From the NCBI RefSeq assembly GCF_000292345.1, contig NZ_ALOU01000033.1, forward strand, positions 1 to 38,641: DNA of 38,641 nucleotides, in the 5' to 3' direction. This document shows, piece by piece, positions 16,540 through 25,265 of the stretch (positions are counted from its first letter, which is position 1; each line of letters begins with the position of its first letter). The position numbers were made by a program, and so were the translations under genes. Source of the DNA: Cupriavidus sp. BIS7 (GTDB lineage Bacteria; Pseudomonadota; Gammaproteobacteria; Burkholderiales; Burkholderiaceae). The notes beneath the pieces were generated by a model. It ran no database searches. It saw nothing but the letters and a program-made list of their open reading frames with translations, and was not told where the DNA came from.

Positions 16540-18971
16540 ATCTCCGCCCTGCTGACGCCGTCGTAGGTAAACGCGAAGTCTGCCTGTGCACCATGCCCCA
16601 CGAAGTTCAATCGAATCCGTACTTCACTCGTCTCCGTGAATACACGGATCCCCAAGGGTTCGGCTGCAGAGCACTCGAGCACCTCGATGCCAACGTTTGT
16701 GAGGTGTTCTCTTTGGGTGACGCTGAATGCAATCGCAGTCGCCGACTCTACGTAGTCGAGCAGTTCGTTAGGCCAGTCTACGCCCACAACGACTGATGAT
16801 GGCCTGTTTTCGACCAGTCGAGGAATAAGGGTTCCGCGGAGGACTTCCTCCGGATCGATTTCGTCATCTGCGATCTTTTCACCCGCTCGCTTGCACCAAG
16901 CTGAAAACGAGTTCATTCGCAATCGCAGATTCGACCAGACGCGCCCTCGTTTGCCAGCCCCCATGGTCGTTTGCTCGCCTTGCTCGAAGCCGACGCCAGC
17001 AAGAACAGCCTTCGTTGTGGTAGCTAACGTCGCCTCAGAAATCCTCGCGCCAACATCTGGCCCCATTCGACCCGTGTATCGGATCTGTCGCCCAAGCTGT
17101 TCGTCCAACCCGACGTTTGTGAGCATGAGGCGGTTAATGCCGCCAAACACCCGAAAAACGTCAGGAGCCGTGACTAGCGACACGTCGTTGCCACATAGCG
17201 CTCTAGCGAATTCATTGTAGTTGCCATTGTTGGTCGAGCCATGGATATACAATAGCGCCCTAGGCTGGTCCCACACTGCTATACAAAGCTCCCACACCGT
17301 GCCGTCGAGGGACGAAATATCGGTCCACGCGACGCCCTGTCGCCTCGCCGCAATGACGATGAGGGTCCGTTCCTCGCTGTTCAGAATCGGATAGATATTT
17401 TCGGCCTCGGAGCTTCCCCGGAATGCTCTTCGATAGTTGTTCGGCTCCCAGTCCACACAGCGGGTTCTATAGACCACCATGCTGGCAGCGGGATGAATCT
17501 CGGCAAGGGGAATCTCCGGAAGCTCTCCAACGAACCCGTGCAAGAACTCTTGTGCGTCAACTTCTTGCCCAATAGCACTGTCGCTCAATTCAGGGAGCAA
17601 GAGGTTCCAATCGGGATCCTGAGCATATAGCGCCCTCAGCTCATCGCGTAGATTCACGTCAGCCGTGTTTGCAATAAAGACCGGGTCGCCAAGATCCGGC
17701 CTGGCTCGCGTAAATCTGCCAGCAAGTTGCAGCGTCACGGCCAAGCTCTTCCGAAGGTCATGGAAGGCTGCAATCTTGAGTTCTGGCATGTCGAAGCCTT
17801 CGCCCAGCATGTCAACGCAGACAACGATCCTTGCTTGACCGCTCTCCAGCATTTGCCGCGTCTCTGTTTGTTCCCGCACGGGCATGGAGCTGTGAAGCAT
17901 GACCGGGTTATATCGCCCTATTTCGCGATAGAGCTCAAGGACTTCGGCAGCGCGAATCTTCGTCGCAACACGCGCCATTGCAACATGTCTACCAGTTGGA
18001 TCAACTTCCAGCTCATGAACCACGCTGGCGGCAATGTCCCGGTCAGCGCGACTTGGGTTAAATGCGTAGACTGGTCTGAACTGGATAGGACGGAAGTAGC
18101 CATCCTGCTGCGCCAACCTTAACGGGTAAACATACAGAATCTTCCCATCCATCGGGGCCCCGTCTTCCCGGAAAGGCGTAGCTGTAAACTGGAGTATCGG
18201 CCGGCCCCGCAACTTAAAATGCGACTTGAATTGCTTCCACGTAGGCGCCTCGGCGTGATGAGCTTCGTCTATGAACAGATGAGAACACAGTTCAGCCATC
18301 TTGCTCTGCACTTCATCAGAGCACCCTCCGGCAAGCGCACTTGTTGTAACGATGACATTGCAGCGACCGAAGAACTCATCTACTTCCGCTGGTGTTGTTG
18401 GCCGGCGTGTCAACGTCCCGACCACTGGCCTAGTGGCCGTAGCGTCGAGAACCATGCAATTTGGATGCTTCAATATCCCGAGGGTGAAAAACTTCTCTGC
18501 AATCTGGCTTCGAAGTGCATCCGTCGGCACCAAGACCAACAACCGCTCACACATCGCTGTTACCAGAGTCGCTAGCATCGTCTCTGTCTTTCCAGTTCCG
18601 GTCGGCATAACGACCGTCGCGACGCCAGAACTGGTAGACCAATGTGCATGAATCGCGTGAAGCGCTCCGATCTGCGGTTTGCGAAGGCCAATTCGACCGT
18701 CACCCGCCTCGCTCTCTCCGACATATTTGAATGCAGTACGCCAACTAGACCTAGCCAAATCGCTAGGATTTTCATGCGCTGGCTGTGGAGAAAACCATTT
18801 GGCCTTGCGAAGGTCCACCTCGTCGACCCCGGAGGGGACCCGCGCTACTATTGAGGCTCCGTCTTGCGGGACGTGTTGCGGCAGCGGCGACCGATGGAAC
18901 ACGTAGAAAATCCTGCCGCTCTCGGCTTCAAACATCCATCCCTCGGCCGATGGGATGGTAAAGCGTGTCAT
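16194..18971 (-). CDS. SF2 DEAD/DEAH-box helicase, C-terminus lost
   Basis: A large superfamily 2 helicase. Numbered from an upstream in-frame ATG at 19070, it shows Walker A PTGTGKTE (156-163), DEAH-type Walker B FIDEAHH (266-272), motif III FTATP, GEGFDMP (423-429) and motif VI QLAGRFTRARPD (448-459). The ATG at 18971 has GAGG 6 bp upstream and is preferred. The final ~35 codons read antisense through the acyl-CoA ligase gene (ending CVATFGRPVVPPVWK), so the native C-terminal domain was lost at the same junction that broke the ligase. Helicases of this form often belong to restriction or other phage-defence loci. GC content and codon use differ from the catabolic block, pointing to transfer. 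No methylase or nuclease partner is seen. Confidence 0.85.
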   Translation of the reverse strand: MTRFTIPSAEGWMFEAESGRIFYVFHRSPLPQHVPQDGASIVARVPSGVDEVDLRKAKWFSPQPAHENPSDLARSSWRTAFKYVGESEAGDGRIGLRKPQIGALHAIHAHWSTSSGVATVVMPTGTGKTETMLATLVTAMCERLLVLVPTDALRSQIAEKFFTLGILKHPNCMVLDATATRPVVGTLTRRPTTPAEVDEFFGRCNVIVTTSALAGGCSDEVQSKMAELCSHLFIDEAHHAEAPTWKQFKSHFKLRGRPILQFTATPFREDGAPMDGKILYVYPLRLAQQDGYFRPIQFRPVYAFNPSRADRDIAASVVHELEVDPTGRHVAMARVATKIRAAEVLELYREIGRYNPVMLHSSMPVREQTETRQMLESGQARIVVCVDMLGEGFDMPELKIAAFHDLRKSLAVTLQLAGRFTRARPDLGDPVFIANTADVNLRDELRALYAQDPDWNLLLPELSDSAIGQEVDAQEFLHGFVGELPEIPLAEIHPAASMVVYRTRCVDWEPNNYRRAFRGSSEAENIYPILNSEERTLIVIAARRQGVAWTDISSLDGTVWELCIAVWDQPRALLYIHGSTNNGNYNEFARALCGNDVSLVTAPDVFRVFGGINRLMLTNVGLDEQLGRQIRYTGRMGPDVGARISEATLATTTKAVLAGVGFEQGEQTTMGAGKRGRVWSNLRLRMNSFSAWCKRAGEKIADDEIDPEEVLRGTLIPRLVENRPSSVVVGVDWPNELLDYVESATAIAFSVTQREHLTNVGIEVLECSAAEPLGIRVFTETSEVRIRLNFVGHGAQADFAFTYDGVSRAEIHRGRTIDLCDFFTEFPPTFWFADGSKLEGNLHTELRAAAPLFSPERMEVIDWSGINIRKESQREERHQDSVQFRAIETLKADGIIASSIVATKASFRCECVATFGRPVVPPVWK

Positions 18972-19533
18972 GCTTGCCTCAAGAGTTTGAGATGGCAATA
19001 AGAGTTGCTGAATAACGCCATTCGTATACTTTTCGTCTACGCCCATGACTGGCGGTAACTGCAGCCTCATATGGTATCCGATCTATTAGAATTCTTATGA
19101 CAATCGCGCATGCCTCGTGCCGCCCGCACCTGATCCGCCCATGAACCAGGAAGAGAAAATTCGTCGAATCGGCCAAGTTGAATGCCGCCAAATTAATGCA
19201 TCAAAACCAATACATTTATTCTGCCTAGCAGTTGCGCTTGTCGAGAATTGATGTCCCTCGGTGGGCAGGAATCTTTGCACAGATTTAATGCGGACTCCAT
19301 ACCGCGTTCGGGGTGCACGAGAACGGATATCTAAGCGACAGCCCTTGCATACCGGTGCACCGCGTTTTGGGTGGCATGAATGACGCATTACGAGCCCACC
19401 AATACGTCAAGTAGAACCTCGGATGTTCACGGAACTTTCTTGCTCCGCGGCTGGGGTAACGTTTCGCTCCAGTCGGTTCGGCGCGATCTGGCAAATACTG
19501 TTCAAGAGAACCATCGCGACCGCCCGATGCTCC
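18972..19533. other. Region without a supported gene
   Basis: I see only short overlapping open frames with no domain, no convincing ribosome-binding site and no consistent codon use. It is AT-richer than the flanks and separates the helicase from the hypothetical-protein cluster. It may hold the helicase promoter near 19000-19100. Confidence 0.5.
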
Positions 19534-20110
19534 TCATTGCTCTACTGCTGGCTGACCGCGCCACCTGGTGGCAGCAGACGGCGGCCAGTGAAAATCTTGC
19601 ATCGGCAAAAACTCGGCCATCGCATCCGGACACCTATAGCCCGTACGCTCCAGTTCATCAGCCAGCGCTAGCACTAGGCTCCAGATTTCCGGCCGCAATG
19701 CCTCACACGTGACCTTACACGCATGCCCCATGACCTTTGCGACCGTCGACTGCGCAGATTGGCCCGCGAGGCCCTTTGCTTCAGCGACCCAGCCCTGAGA
19801 CGGCGGCCGCCTCGAACAGATCATCCGGAATGGTGTCCCCCCCGGGGTTTTCGACGACTTTCAACACGAGGAACGCATCGAATTCGGGCTCGTCGGCGGG
19901 ATGGCGGATTTTTTCGAGATAGCGCTCTCCAAATTTCGTTCGCCAGTGCACGAACCGTTGAGCGCCTGCATGCCAGCGCGCGATTGACGCGTTTCGGCAA
20001 CGGCCGCCGTAATATGCACCGTGTTGTAACTCTTCCTTGCGCAGCAAGCCGGCAGCGTACGCCGCTTCTAATGCCTCGTCGCTTGGGTTAGGTGGCAGGT
20101 TGCGCAGCAT
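19534..20110 (-). CDS. Hypothetical protein, possibly frameshifted
   Basis: From the ATG at 20110 (GGAA 7 bp upstream) a 109-residue frame runs to 19781. It contains YYGGRCRNASIARWHAGAQR, VHWRTKFGERYLEKIRHP and DEPEFDAFLVLKVVENPG. This resembles a small family of uncharacterised proteins of proteobacterial plasmids and islands that I recall only in outline. Just before its stop a second minus frame opens and runs to 19534 with protein-like sequence (AKVMGHACKVTCEALRPEIW, LADELERTGYRCPDAMAEFL). The two may be one gene of about 190 codons broken by a single-base shift near 19800, or two overlapping genes. Function unknown. Confidence 0.5.
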
Positions 20111-20343
20111 GAAATTTCCATATGAGTGTGAAAGACAGTTCACCCGCGTATAACGATTTCGCGCTGCAGCGGCTTCCCGCATGTACGAGCGAGATTTCGA
20201 CGAGATGCTGATGCGCATCGGAGGTGATCGTCGTCACGCAGCAGATCAATGACATGAAGCTACAAATTATGGGTCCAGCGGCAGGTTCTCCGTTCAGATC
20301 CCGCGTTTGCCGTGCACTGGAGGCGACCAAGCGATACGCGATG

Positions 20344-20862
20344 CTAAAAACCGCAAGCGTATGCATTTGCGCGCGCATCGTGCAGGGCGTGGTGCTCTCC
20401 GCCATACCTTAGAAAATATGCTGCCCGGCGTGCGGCGTCGATCTGGCCACTAACCTTCTCGAAGGCCCAACCGTTTGGCAACTGGCCGTTAAGCAGGAAT
20501 CGCAACATGTCTACGTCCACGGCGTGGTCGTAGCAGAGAACGGGCTTGGACCCGACAGGAATGCCTGCGACCCATTCACGCAACTCCTGACTCAGGTCAT
20601 CCAAAATCATCGCCCTACCTTCGAATCGGCCGAACTGCGGCACCACCACCGCTCGAACAAAGTCACTACAGCGCGCTTCAATATAGTCCGTGCGCTCACC
20701 GTAGAACTCAAGCCCGTTCTCTCCAACGATAGCGATACTGAGTACCTCTGGCGCATGGAAGTCGCTGAATTCCGTGTCAATGAAGTAGCGGTTGCCCCAA
20801 CTATTGTGGCTTTCGGGCGACCTCGACCAATTCATTCCGTCGTGAAAGCGCGTATCGGTCAT
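20344..20862 (-). CDS. DEDD-type 3'-5' exoribonuclease-like protein
   Basis: A 172-residue protein with the exonuclease pattern of the RNase AS/Rv2179c-like family: Asp29 and Glu31 (YFIDTEFSDFH), Asp112/Asp118 in CYDHAVDVDML, and the final His-Asp in HHALHDARANA (Asp162). RNase AS trims polyadenylated RNA 3' ends; some related proteins sit in phage or island loci. It follows the hypothetical gene at 20875 by 12 bp, so the two are likely co-transcribed. A broken copy of its 3' end is present at 34741-34890 in opposite orientation. The ATG at 20862 lacks a clear ribosome-binding site; a second in-frame ATG at 20835 would also leave the catalytic part intact. Confidence 0.72.
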   Translation of the reverse strand: MTDTRFHDGMNWSRSPESHNSWGNRYFIDTEFSDFHAPEVLSIAIVGENGLEFYGERTDYIEARCSDFVRAVVVPQFGRFEGRAMILDDLSQELREWVAGIPVGSKPVLCYDHAVDVDMLRFLLNGQLPNGWAFEKVSGQIDAARRAAYFLRYGGEHHALHDARANAYACGF

Positions 20863-20874
20863 CGCGTTTGCGCA

Positions 20875-21339
20875 TCAGTTTTCTGCGTGGGCCTGCCAGA
20901 CGCGCCGGCCGCGCGCATAGCCCGTTGCAACACCATGCGGCACTGAAAACTTCCGGCCTGCCGATGTAGTGAACTGCGTTACGGATAGTAGCGCCTGGTG
21001 GCTCTCGCTGTATTCGCTAGCCCCGACTCGTATCTCACTCAAAGGATCCAGGTACCAGTTCTCGGCGAGACGCACTCCACGGGTGCTCACCACTGCAGCT
21101 CCGCGCAACACGCTCGCACCATCGAGAAACTGGCTAAGGGATGCCGCACCAAAGGTGAGATCCATCCAAACGACTCGCGGTACATCACGAGTTCGCTTCT
21201 CCGCCACGCGAAGAACAAGCAAATCACCCGGCGTCCACTGCTCCAGCACTGCCCACACACCCGCACCATCGCCGACGACCGCCGACTGAAGCGGCAAACG
21301 ATTTTCGTCCTGAATCAGAAACATATCCATAAAAGCCAA
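20875..21339 (-). CDS. Hypothetical protein, partner of the exoribonuclease-like gene
   Basis: A 154-residue protein that I do not recognise. It has no signal peptide or membrane segment. Visible stretches are VWAVLEQWTPGDLLVLRVAE and ENWYLDPLSEIRVGASEYSE. It ends 12 bp before the exoribonuclease-like gene and is divergent from the XRE gene at 21412, with a 72-bp gap carrying two small dyads. The arrangement of XRE regulator, unknown protein and nuclease-like enzyme is like those of some toxin-antitoxin or defence cassettes, but no such family is identified here. Confidence 0.6.
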   Translation of the reverse strand: MAFMDMFLIQDENRLPLQSAVVGDGAGVWAVLEQWTPGDLLVLRVAEKRTRDVPRVVWMDLTFGAASLSQFLDGASVLRGAAVVSTRGVRLAENWYLDPLSEIRVGASEYSESHQALLSVTQFTTSAGRKFSVPHGVATGYARGRRVWQAHAEN

Positions 21340-21347
21340 AGGGCCAC

Positions 21348-21410
21348 ACCATTCGCGAAATGGGTCGTAAATGCCGTGGCCAAACAGCCATCATACCGTG
21401 ACCATCACGG
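21348..21410. promoter_or_regulatory. Divergent promoter region with two dyads
   Basis: CCATT and AATGG flank CGCGA (21348-21362), and CCGTG and CACGG flank ACCAT (21396-21410), the latter immediately before the XRE start codon. In the 72-bp gap between two divergent genes these are good candidates for autoregulatory XRE operators. No clean -35/-10 pair could be assigned. Confidence 0.4.
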
Positions 21411-21411
21411 G

Positions 21412-21657
21412 ATGCAAAGAGTATCGGTCAAACAGGACGATGCAGGACACCTAGCCGCGATTGGTGCGACGGTTCGCGCTCGCCGGTTAGAGTTCGGCGT
21501 CTCCCAAGAGGCTCTTGCACACGCAACCGGTATCGACCGCAGCCATATGGGCCGTATAGAACGCGGCGAGCGCAATCTTTCGGTACTCAATCTCATCAAG
21601 ATTGCGTCCGCCCTGAACATCGCCCCATCCAAGCTTCTCATGGCATCCGGTCTGTAG
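21412..21657 (+). CDS. XRE-family helix-turn-helix regulator
   Basis: An 81-residue protein consisting of a Cro/C1-type HTH. The recognition region VSQEALAHATGIDRSHMGRI is followed by ERGERNLSVLNLIKIASALN, the canonical five-helix pattern. The ATG at 21412 lies directly after a CCGTG/CACGG dyad and is preferred over the longer in-frame ORF from 20998. It is transcribed away from the hypothetical/exoribonuclease pair and probably represses it and itself. A second, divergent HTH gene follows at 21734. Confidence 0.8.
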   Translation: MQRVSVKQDDAGHLAAIGATVRARRLEFGVSQEALAHATGIDRSHMGRIERGERNLSVLNLIKIASALNIAPSKLLMASGL

Positions 21658-21733
21658 GCGCCGCCATTGCGAGCCGGATCGCCTACATCTGGCGGCGCAA
21701 GTCAGATAGATTGAAGAGGCATTCGGAGAGGCC

Positions 21734-21922
21734 GTGCGAATCCGACGCAAGACAACCGGATGGAATCAGAGCAATCTCGCCAGTCATGCGAGCCCGCAAA
21801 CGTCCGCACTCGGTCGCGTCGAACCCGGCGATGGTGTGCCCAACCTGCGCACCGTGGAACGCATCGCCGCCACGCTGAACGTGCGGCTTTCCCTACTGAT
21901 TCACGATTATTTTGCCGATTAG
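21734..21922 (+). CDS. Small second XRE-like HTH protein, possibly decayed
   Basis: A 62-residue frame starting at a GTG with GGAGAG a few bases upstream. VRIRRKTTGWNQSNLASHA and then LGRVEPGDGVPNLRTVERIA, ALNV-like TLNVRLSLL, follow the XRE HTH pattern. A TAG stop lies only 7 codons before the GTG although homology-like sequence (EEAFGEA) precedes it, so the N-terminus may be shortened or the gene may be decaying. It sits between the XRE gene and the 3' end of the tnsB-like gene. Confidence 0.5.
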   Translation: MRIRRKTTGWNQSNLASHASPQTSALGRVEPGDGVPNLRTVERIAATLNVRLSLLIHDYFAD

Positions 21923-22021
21923 TTCGTTCGCAATGGTAAAAACGTGAACAGTACGGTCTATTCTCTCCCACACCGCAGGATGTAGAGCCGGCAGGGAGTC
22001 TGGATAACTTGCCTTGTCATG

Positions 22022-24466
22022 TCAGTCATCATTGGCAAAATACTCCTCCAGCGAAAGGATATCCCGCTGACGAGGCTTATCCTTTTCGATGGGCTCCTGC
22101 ACCTCGGGAAATTCCGGCACGCCGGCAGCGGCGGCTGCGAGATCACTACGCTCTTCCTTCTCGCGCCGCTGCAGGTCTTTCCTCGCCTCCCTGTCAGTTA
22201 CCGCCGGCCCATACCATGCCGGCGATTGCGCATCGTGGATGTTCCTAAGCTCCGCCAACCCGTCCGCCGGCAGCAGGCTCGGCTTCCTTCGCTTCGGACC
22301 GTCGATCGTCATGCGGACCGCCTCCAGGCGAGCTTCATCCTCATCCATATGCCAGGCGTCCTCGAACGCCAGCAGTTCGACGCGATCGCGGTCGGGATTG
22401 CAGTGCGCCGCCGACTCCTCGACCGGCGCAAGGAGCACCCAGTCCCCTTCGCCACGCCGCCACCAGACGAAGTTCTTGTACGGCTTTACGAACACTTCGA
22501 TCTTCGCTTCCTTGGGATCGATCCCCGCGTCGACAAGATTGCCAGCATATTCCAGCAACGCTTGGGCACCCTCATCCCCTTCCGGCACGCTTGACGGGCT
22601 GCCGTAGAACAACGGCCCGACCTTGATCCTCCCCCCGGTGACGGTGCAGTACTTGGCTTCCACAATGGACGCAAGCAAATCGACGGCGGGCCGTGTCAGT
22701 GCCGCGTTGCCCCTGCGCAGCTTCTGATGTTCGGCCAGGATGCTGGCGGGAGTCGGCTCGACATGCGCAAGAAACATCTTCTCGTCCAGAGCGGTCGGCT
22801 TTCGGCTCCGCGTCAGATTCAATTTGTTGATGACTTCGATGACGATGATCTCGAAAGCCTTCGGCGTGATCAACAGCAGTTCGTTCGACTTCCGCTTGCT
22901 ACGCTTGCGAAGTTGTGCCTGCTGAATTGACTTGAGCGTGATCACGCCGGCAGGCAGGGCCCGCAGCCGACTCAAGATTCTAGCGCGCATCAGTTCACCC
23001 ATGGGACCGATGGCACGCAAGATCCCATCGGCACGCATCCTACTTTTAAGCCGCCCAATCCCCCCCTCCACGCCTCCCTTGTCCTGCGGTGCGGCCGCCC
23101 TTGTCAGACGCACATCAACCTTGATTCCGTCGACGGTCCAATCGAGCATCTTGTGCGCAGCCCCAGAGCCGCGATCGAGGCCGACCTGATCAAACTGTCC
23201 GGTCACGATCCCCGGAAAATCGGCTGGATCCAGACCGAGCTGCCGCAATCGTTCGTCTTTTGGCGTCAGGATGTTGTAGAGCAAATGCCGATACTGTTCT
23301 GCGCTTTCCTCTCCTGCGCTGACGAGCCAACCTGTGTAGGCGTTGCTCTTCCGGCAGACTCCCAGCAACACGGTGGCTAGACCGCAATATCGACAATTTT
23401 CGCGTGATACCTCTTTGCTCTCGTCGTCGGCCACAACCAGACAGACTTCCGGAAACTCGGCGCCGTCCATATCCGAGATATCCAGCGCTCCGAAGGTCAG
23501 GTCTTTGGCACTCCCTCCCCTGACATTGGTCAACTGGCTGTCGATGGGCTGCAGCGCGGGATACTCGAGCAGCAGGGCATTCCTGTGATAAACGAGCGCG
23601 CGAGGGCGAGGGATCATCCTCACGTCCATGGGAATTCGGGTCTCATCACCCAGCGTCGTCTGCCAACAGCAATTTGCGTAGAAGAACTCCAGAAATACCT
23701 TGCGATTGCGGACCACCCGACCGGCGCCGTCTTTATAGTGTTCGAGCATTCCGTCGATCGCCATCCGCAAACGACCAATCCAGAACGCATCGACACGGTT
23801 GACGCCGGGGCGCCTGGCTCGGCCATGGCGCCGCTGCGCCGCGTCACTCCGACCTGGCTTGCGCGCCCCTTCCAGTTGCCATTTCGCATACCCTGGCCGG
23901 CCACAGTTCCGCGTTCGTGGCCGCAACCCTTCATAGCCACCGTAGCGGAGAAAGATGCCCAATACGCGCTCAATCTCATAGCGCGTGGTACTCGTTCCCG
24001 CAATGATGTCGTCAATCAAGCGGTGCCGCCAGACCGGGTCGACATACAGATCGGCGAAACCATGCTCACCGAGCAGCGACCACTCGATATGGTCTCGCGA
24101 GACGAGGCCCTTCACCTTGTCCCAGCGACTGGCCCAGTTTTCCGCAACTGCGTTCTTGCTTACTCTCCTTTTACGATCCGCTCGCGGCGTGTGAGCCGTC
24201 CCGGACGCCGAACACTCAACGGATATTGGAGGAAAGGGATCCGGCACGGCTTCGATGGCTTCGTCTGGCTGACTCCTCAACTCGTCGTAGGTTTTGACCA
24301 ACAGTTGTTGGTCCAGAGAGAACCTCTTGTCGTCCAGATCGAAGAACACCATGAGCTGCTTGTCGGGATCATCATGGACGAACCGATAGCAGCGCGGGCC
24401 GCGTCCGGTCAGGTCGCACCGCAGAGTGCTCTGGAACGGCGCAAAGGGGCAAGGATCAAGGTTCAC
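22022..24466 (-). CDS. TnsB-like DDE transposase of a Tn7-type element
   Basis: An 814-residue transposase of the TnsB/TniA class. The integrase-core triad is visible: Asp329 (or Asp334) in GALDISDMDGAEFPE, Asp431 in GLDRGSGAAHK, and Glu467 in KGGVEGGIGRLK. The spacing of 36 between the last two is close to Tn7 TnsB (35). The N-terminal part has HTH-like and rve-N-like segments, and the C-terminal ~200 residues are charged, as expected for interaction with a TnsC partner. The start is a GTG at 24466 with GGGAGG 6 bp upstream; it overlaps the tnsA-like stop by 11 bp. It is the last gene of the operon, unlike Tn7, where tnsB precedes tnsC and tnsD. Active-site residues appear intact. Confidence 0.85.
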   Translation of the reverse strand: MNLDPCPFAPFQSTLRCDLTGRGPRCYRFVHDDPDKQLMVFFDLDDKRFSLDQQLLVKTYDELRSQPDEAIEAVPDPFPPISVECSASGTAHTPRADRKRRVSKNAVAENWASRWDKVKGLVSRDHIEWSLLGEHGFADLYVDPVWRHRLIDDIIAGTSTTRYEIERVLGIFLRYGGYEGLRPRTRNCGRPGYAKWQLEGARKPGRSDAAQRRHGRARRPGVNRVDAFWIGRLRMAIDGMLEHYKDGAGRVVRNRKVFLEFFYANCCWQTTLGDETRIPMDVRMIPRPRALVYHRNALLLEYPALQPIDSQLTNVRGGSAKDLTFGALDISDMDGAEFPEVCLVVADDESKEVSRENCRYCGLATVLLGVCRKSNAYTGWLVSAGEESAEQYRHLLYNILTPKDERLRQLGLDPADFPGIVTGQFDQVGLDRGSGAAHKMLDWTVDGIKVDVRLTRAAAPQDKGGVEGGIGRLKSRMRADGILRAIGPMGELMRARILSRLRALPAGVITLKSIQQAQLRKRSKRKSNELLLITPKAFEIIVIEVINKLNLTRSRKPTALDEKMFLAHVEPTPASILAEHQKLRRGNAALTRPAVDLLASIVEAKYCTVTGGRIKVGPLFYGSPSSVPEGDEGAQALLEYAGNLVDAGIDPKEAKIEVFVKPYKNFVWWRRGEGDWVLLAPVEESAAHCNPDRDRVELLAFEDAWHMDEDEARLEAVRMTIDGPKRRKPSLLPADGLAELRNIHDAQSPAWYGPAVTDREARKDLQRREKEERSDLAAAAAGVPEFPEVQEPIEKDKPRQRDILSLEEYFANDD

Positions 24467-25229
24467 GGCATGCCTCCCGTAGGATCAGGGGCCGATACGG
24501 CAGCATCCGATGCGTCGGATCGATCTGAACGAACCCGTACGCGTGCGCCGTACACAGCAAGTTAAAGGCGTGCTCGAATCCACATCCGACCCGGGCTGCC
24601 ATCGCATGCATGCAGTCATCGAGTGTCAGGTCGTCCGCACGGAAGCGCTCGTGGTTCGCCAGTAGCACGCTGGCGAAATGCCGGGCCTCGGCCTTCAGTC
24701 CGCAAATGTCGAGACCCAGCAGGGTCTGATAGCAGCGCGCCGCATTGTGCAACGCCACCTTTGACATCGAATGGACGTCCACCAGTTCGACCGTCACACC
24801 TCGCGCGGCAAGCGGCGCCTCAAGCTTGGTCATCCGACTCTCGGTCACGAACAGTGCATGCAGATGGGGGTGACCGGGATGGCTGAGTAGCTCGACGGTC
24901 AACATGCAGTCCACCAGTGGCGGGGGCGACCGCCCAATGCGCGCGAAAGGGTCCACAATGGGATAGTTGCCACGCACCTCGAAAACATACGGATTCAGCT
25001 TCAGCTGCAGGTCCAACGCGGCAAGGCCAGCGCCAGGGGAAACGTGATGCTGGTTCCCCTTCAGACAGTTGGTGATGGCGACCGTCGAGTAACGACGCTT
25101 TCGTATCCTGACAAACCGTTCGGGCGCGTACCGGGCGCCCGTGAGATTGCCCAGCGCGTCGCGCTCCGATAGCGTCAACTGCGGATCCGGTACGCAGAGA
25201 TCAGGGAATTGCGCAAGGCGTACGCTCAT
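24456..25229 (-). CDS. TnsA-like protein with incomplete nuclease site
   Basis: A 257-residue protein with the layout of Tn7 TnsA. LDLQLKLNPYVFEVRGNYPI (72-91) corresponds to the TnsA segment that precedes REQFP. Asp107 in PPLVDCML matches the catalytic Asp. KLEAPLAARGVTVELV (135-150) corresponds to the later KLE segment. The catalytic Lys of TnsA (motif VK) is replaced by VTES (128-131), and the catalytic Glu position reads Asp73. The protein may therefore be unable to cut the 5' strands. AGGGAGG stands 7 bp before the ATG. It overlaps tnsB by 11 bp and follows the second tniQ by 36 bp. The assignment rests on pattern and position, so moderate confidence. Confidence 0.65.
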   Translation of the reverse strand: MSVRLAQFPDLCVPDPQLTLSERDALGNLTGARYAPERFVRIRKRRYSTVAITNCLKGNQHHVSPGAGLAALDLQLKLNPYVFEVRGNYPIVDPFARIGRSPPPLVDCMLTVELLSHPGHPHLHALFVTESRMTKLEAPLAARGVTVELVDVHSMSKVALHNAARCYQTLLGLDICGLKAEARHFASVLLANHERFRADDLTLDDCMHAMAARVGCGFEHAFNLLCTAHAYGFVQIDPTHRMLPYRPLILREACREP

Positions 25230-25265
25230 TTTTCGACCTCCCTTCCAATGGCAAGGGTCGTGCGC

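Noticed and set aside
17681..17700. CAATAAAGACC as an internal TnsB site
   Set aside because: It lies inside the helicase coding sequence, is isolated, and lacks the TGT terminus or neighbouring sites.
19723..20091. Plus-strand 122-codon frame
   Set aside because: Opposite to the better-supported hypothetical gene; Arg-rich with no family pattern.
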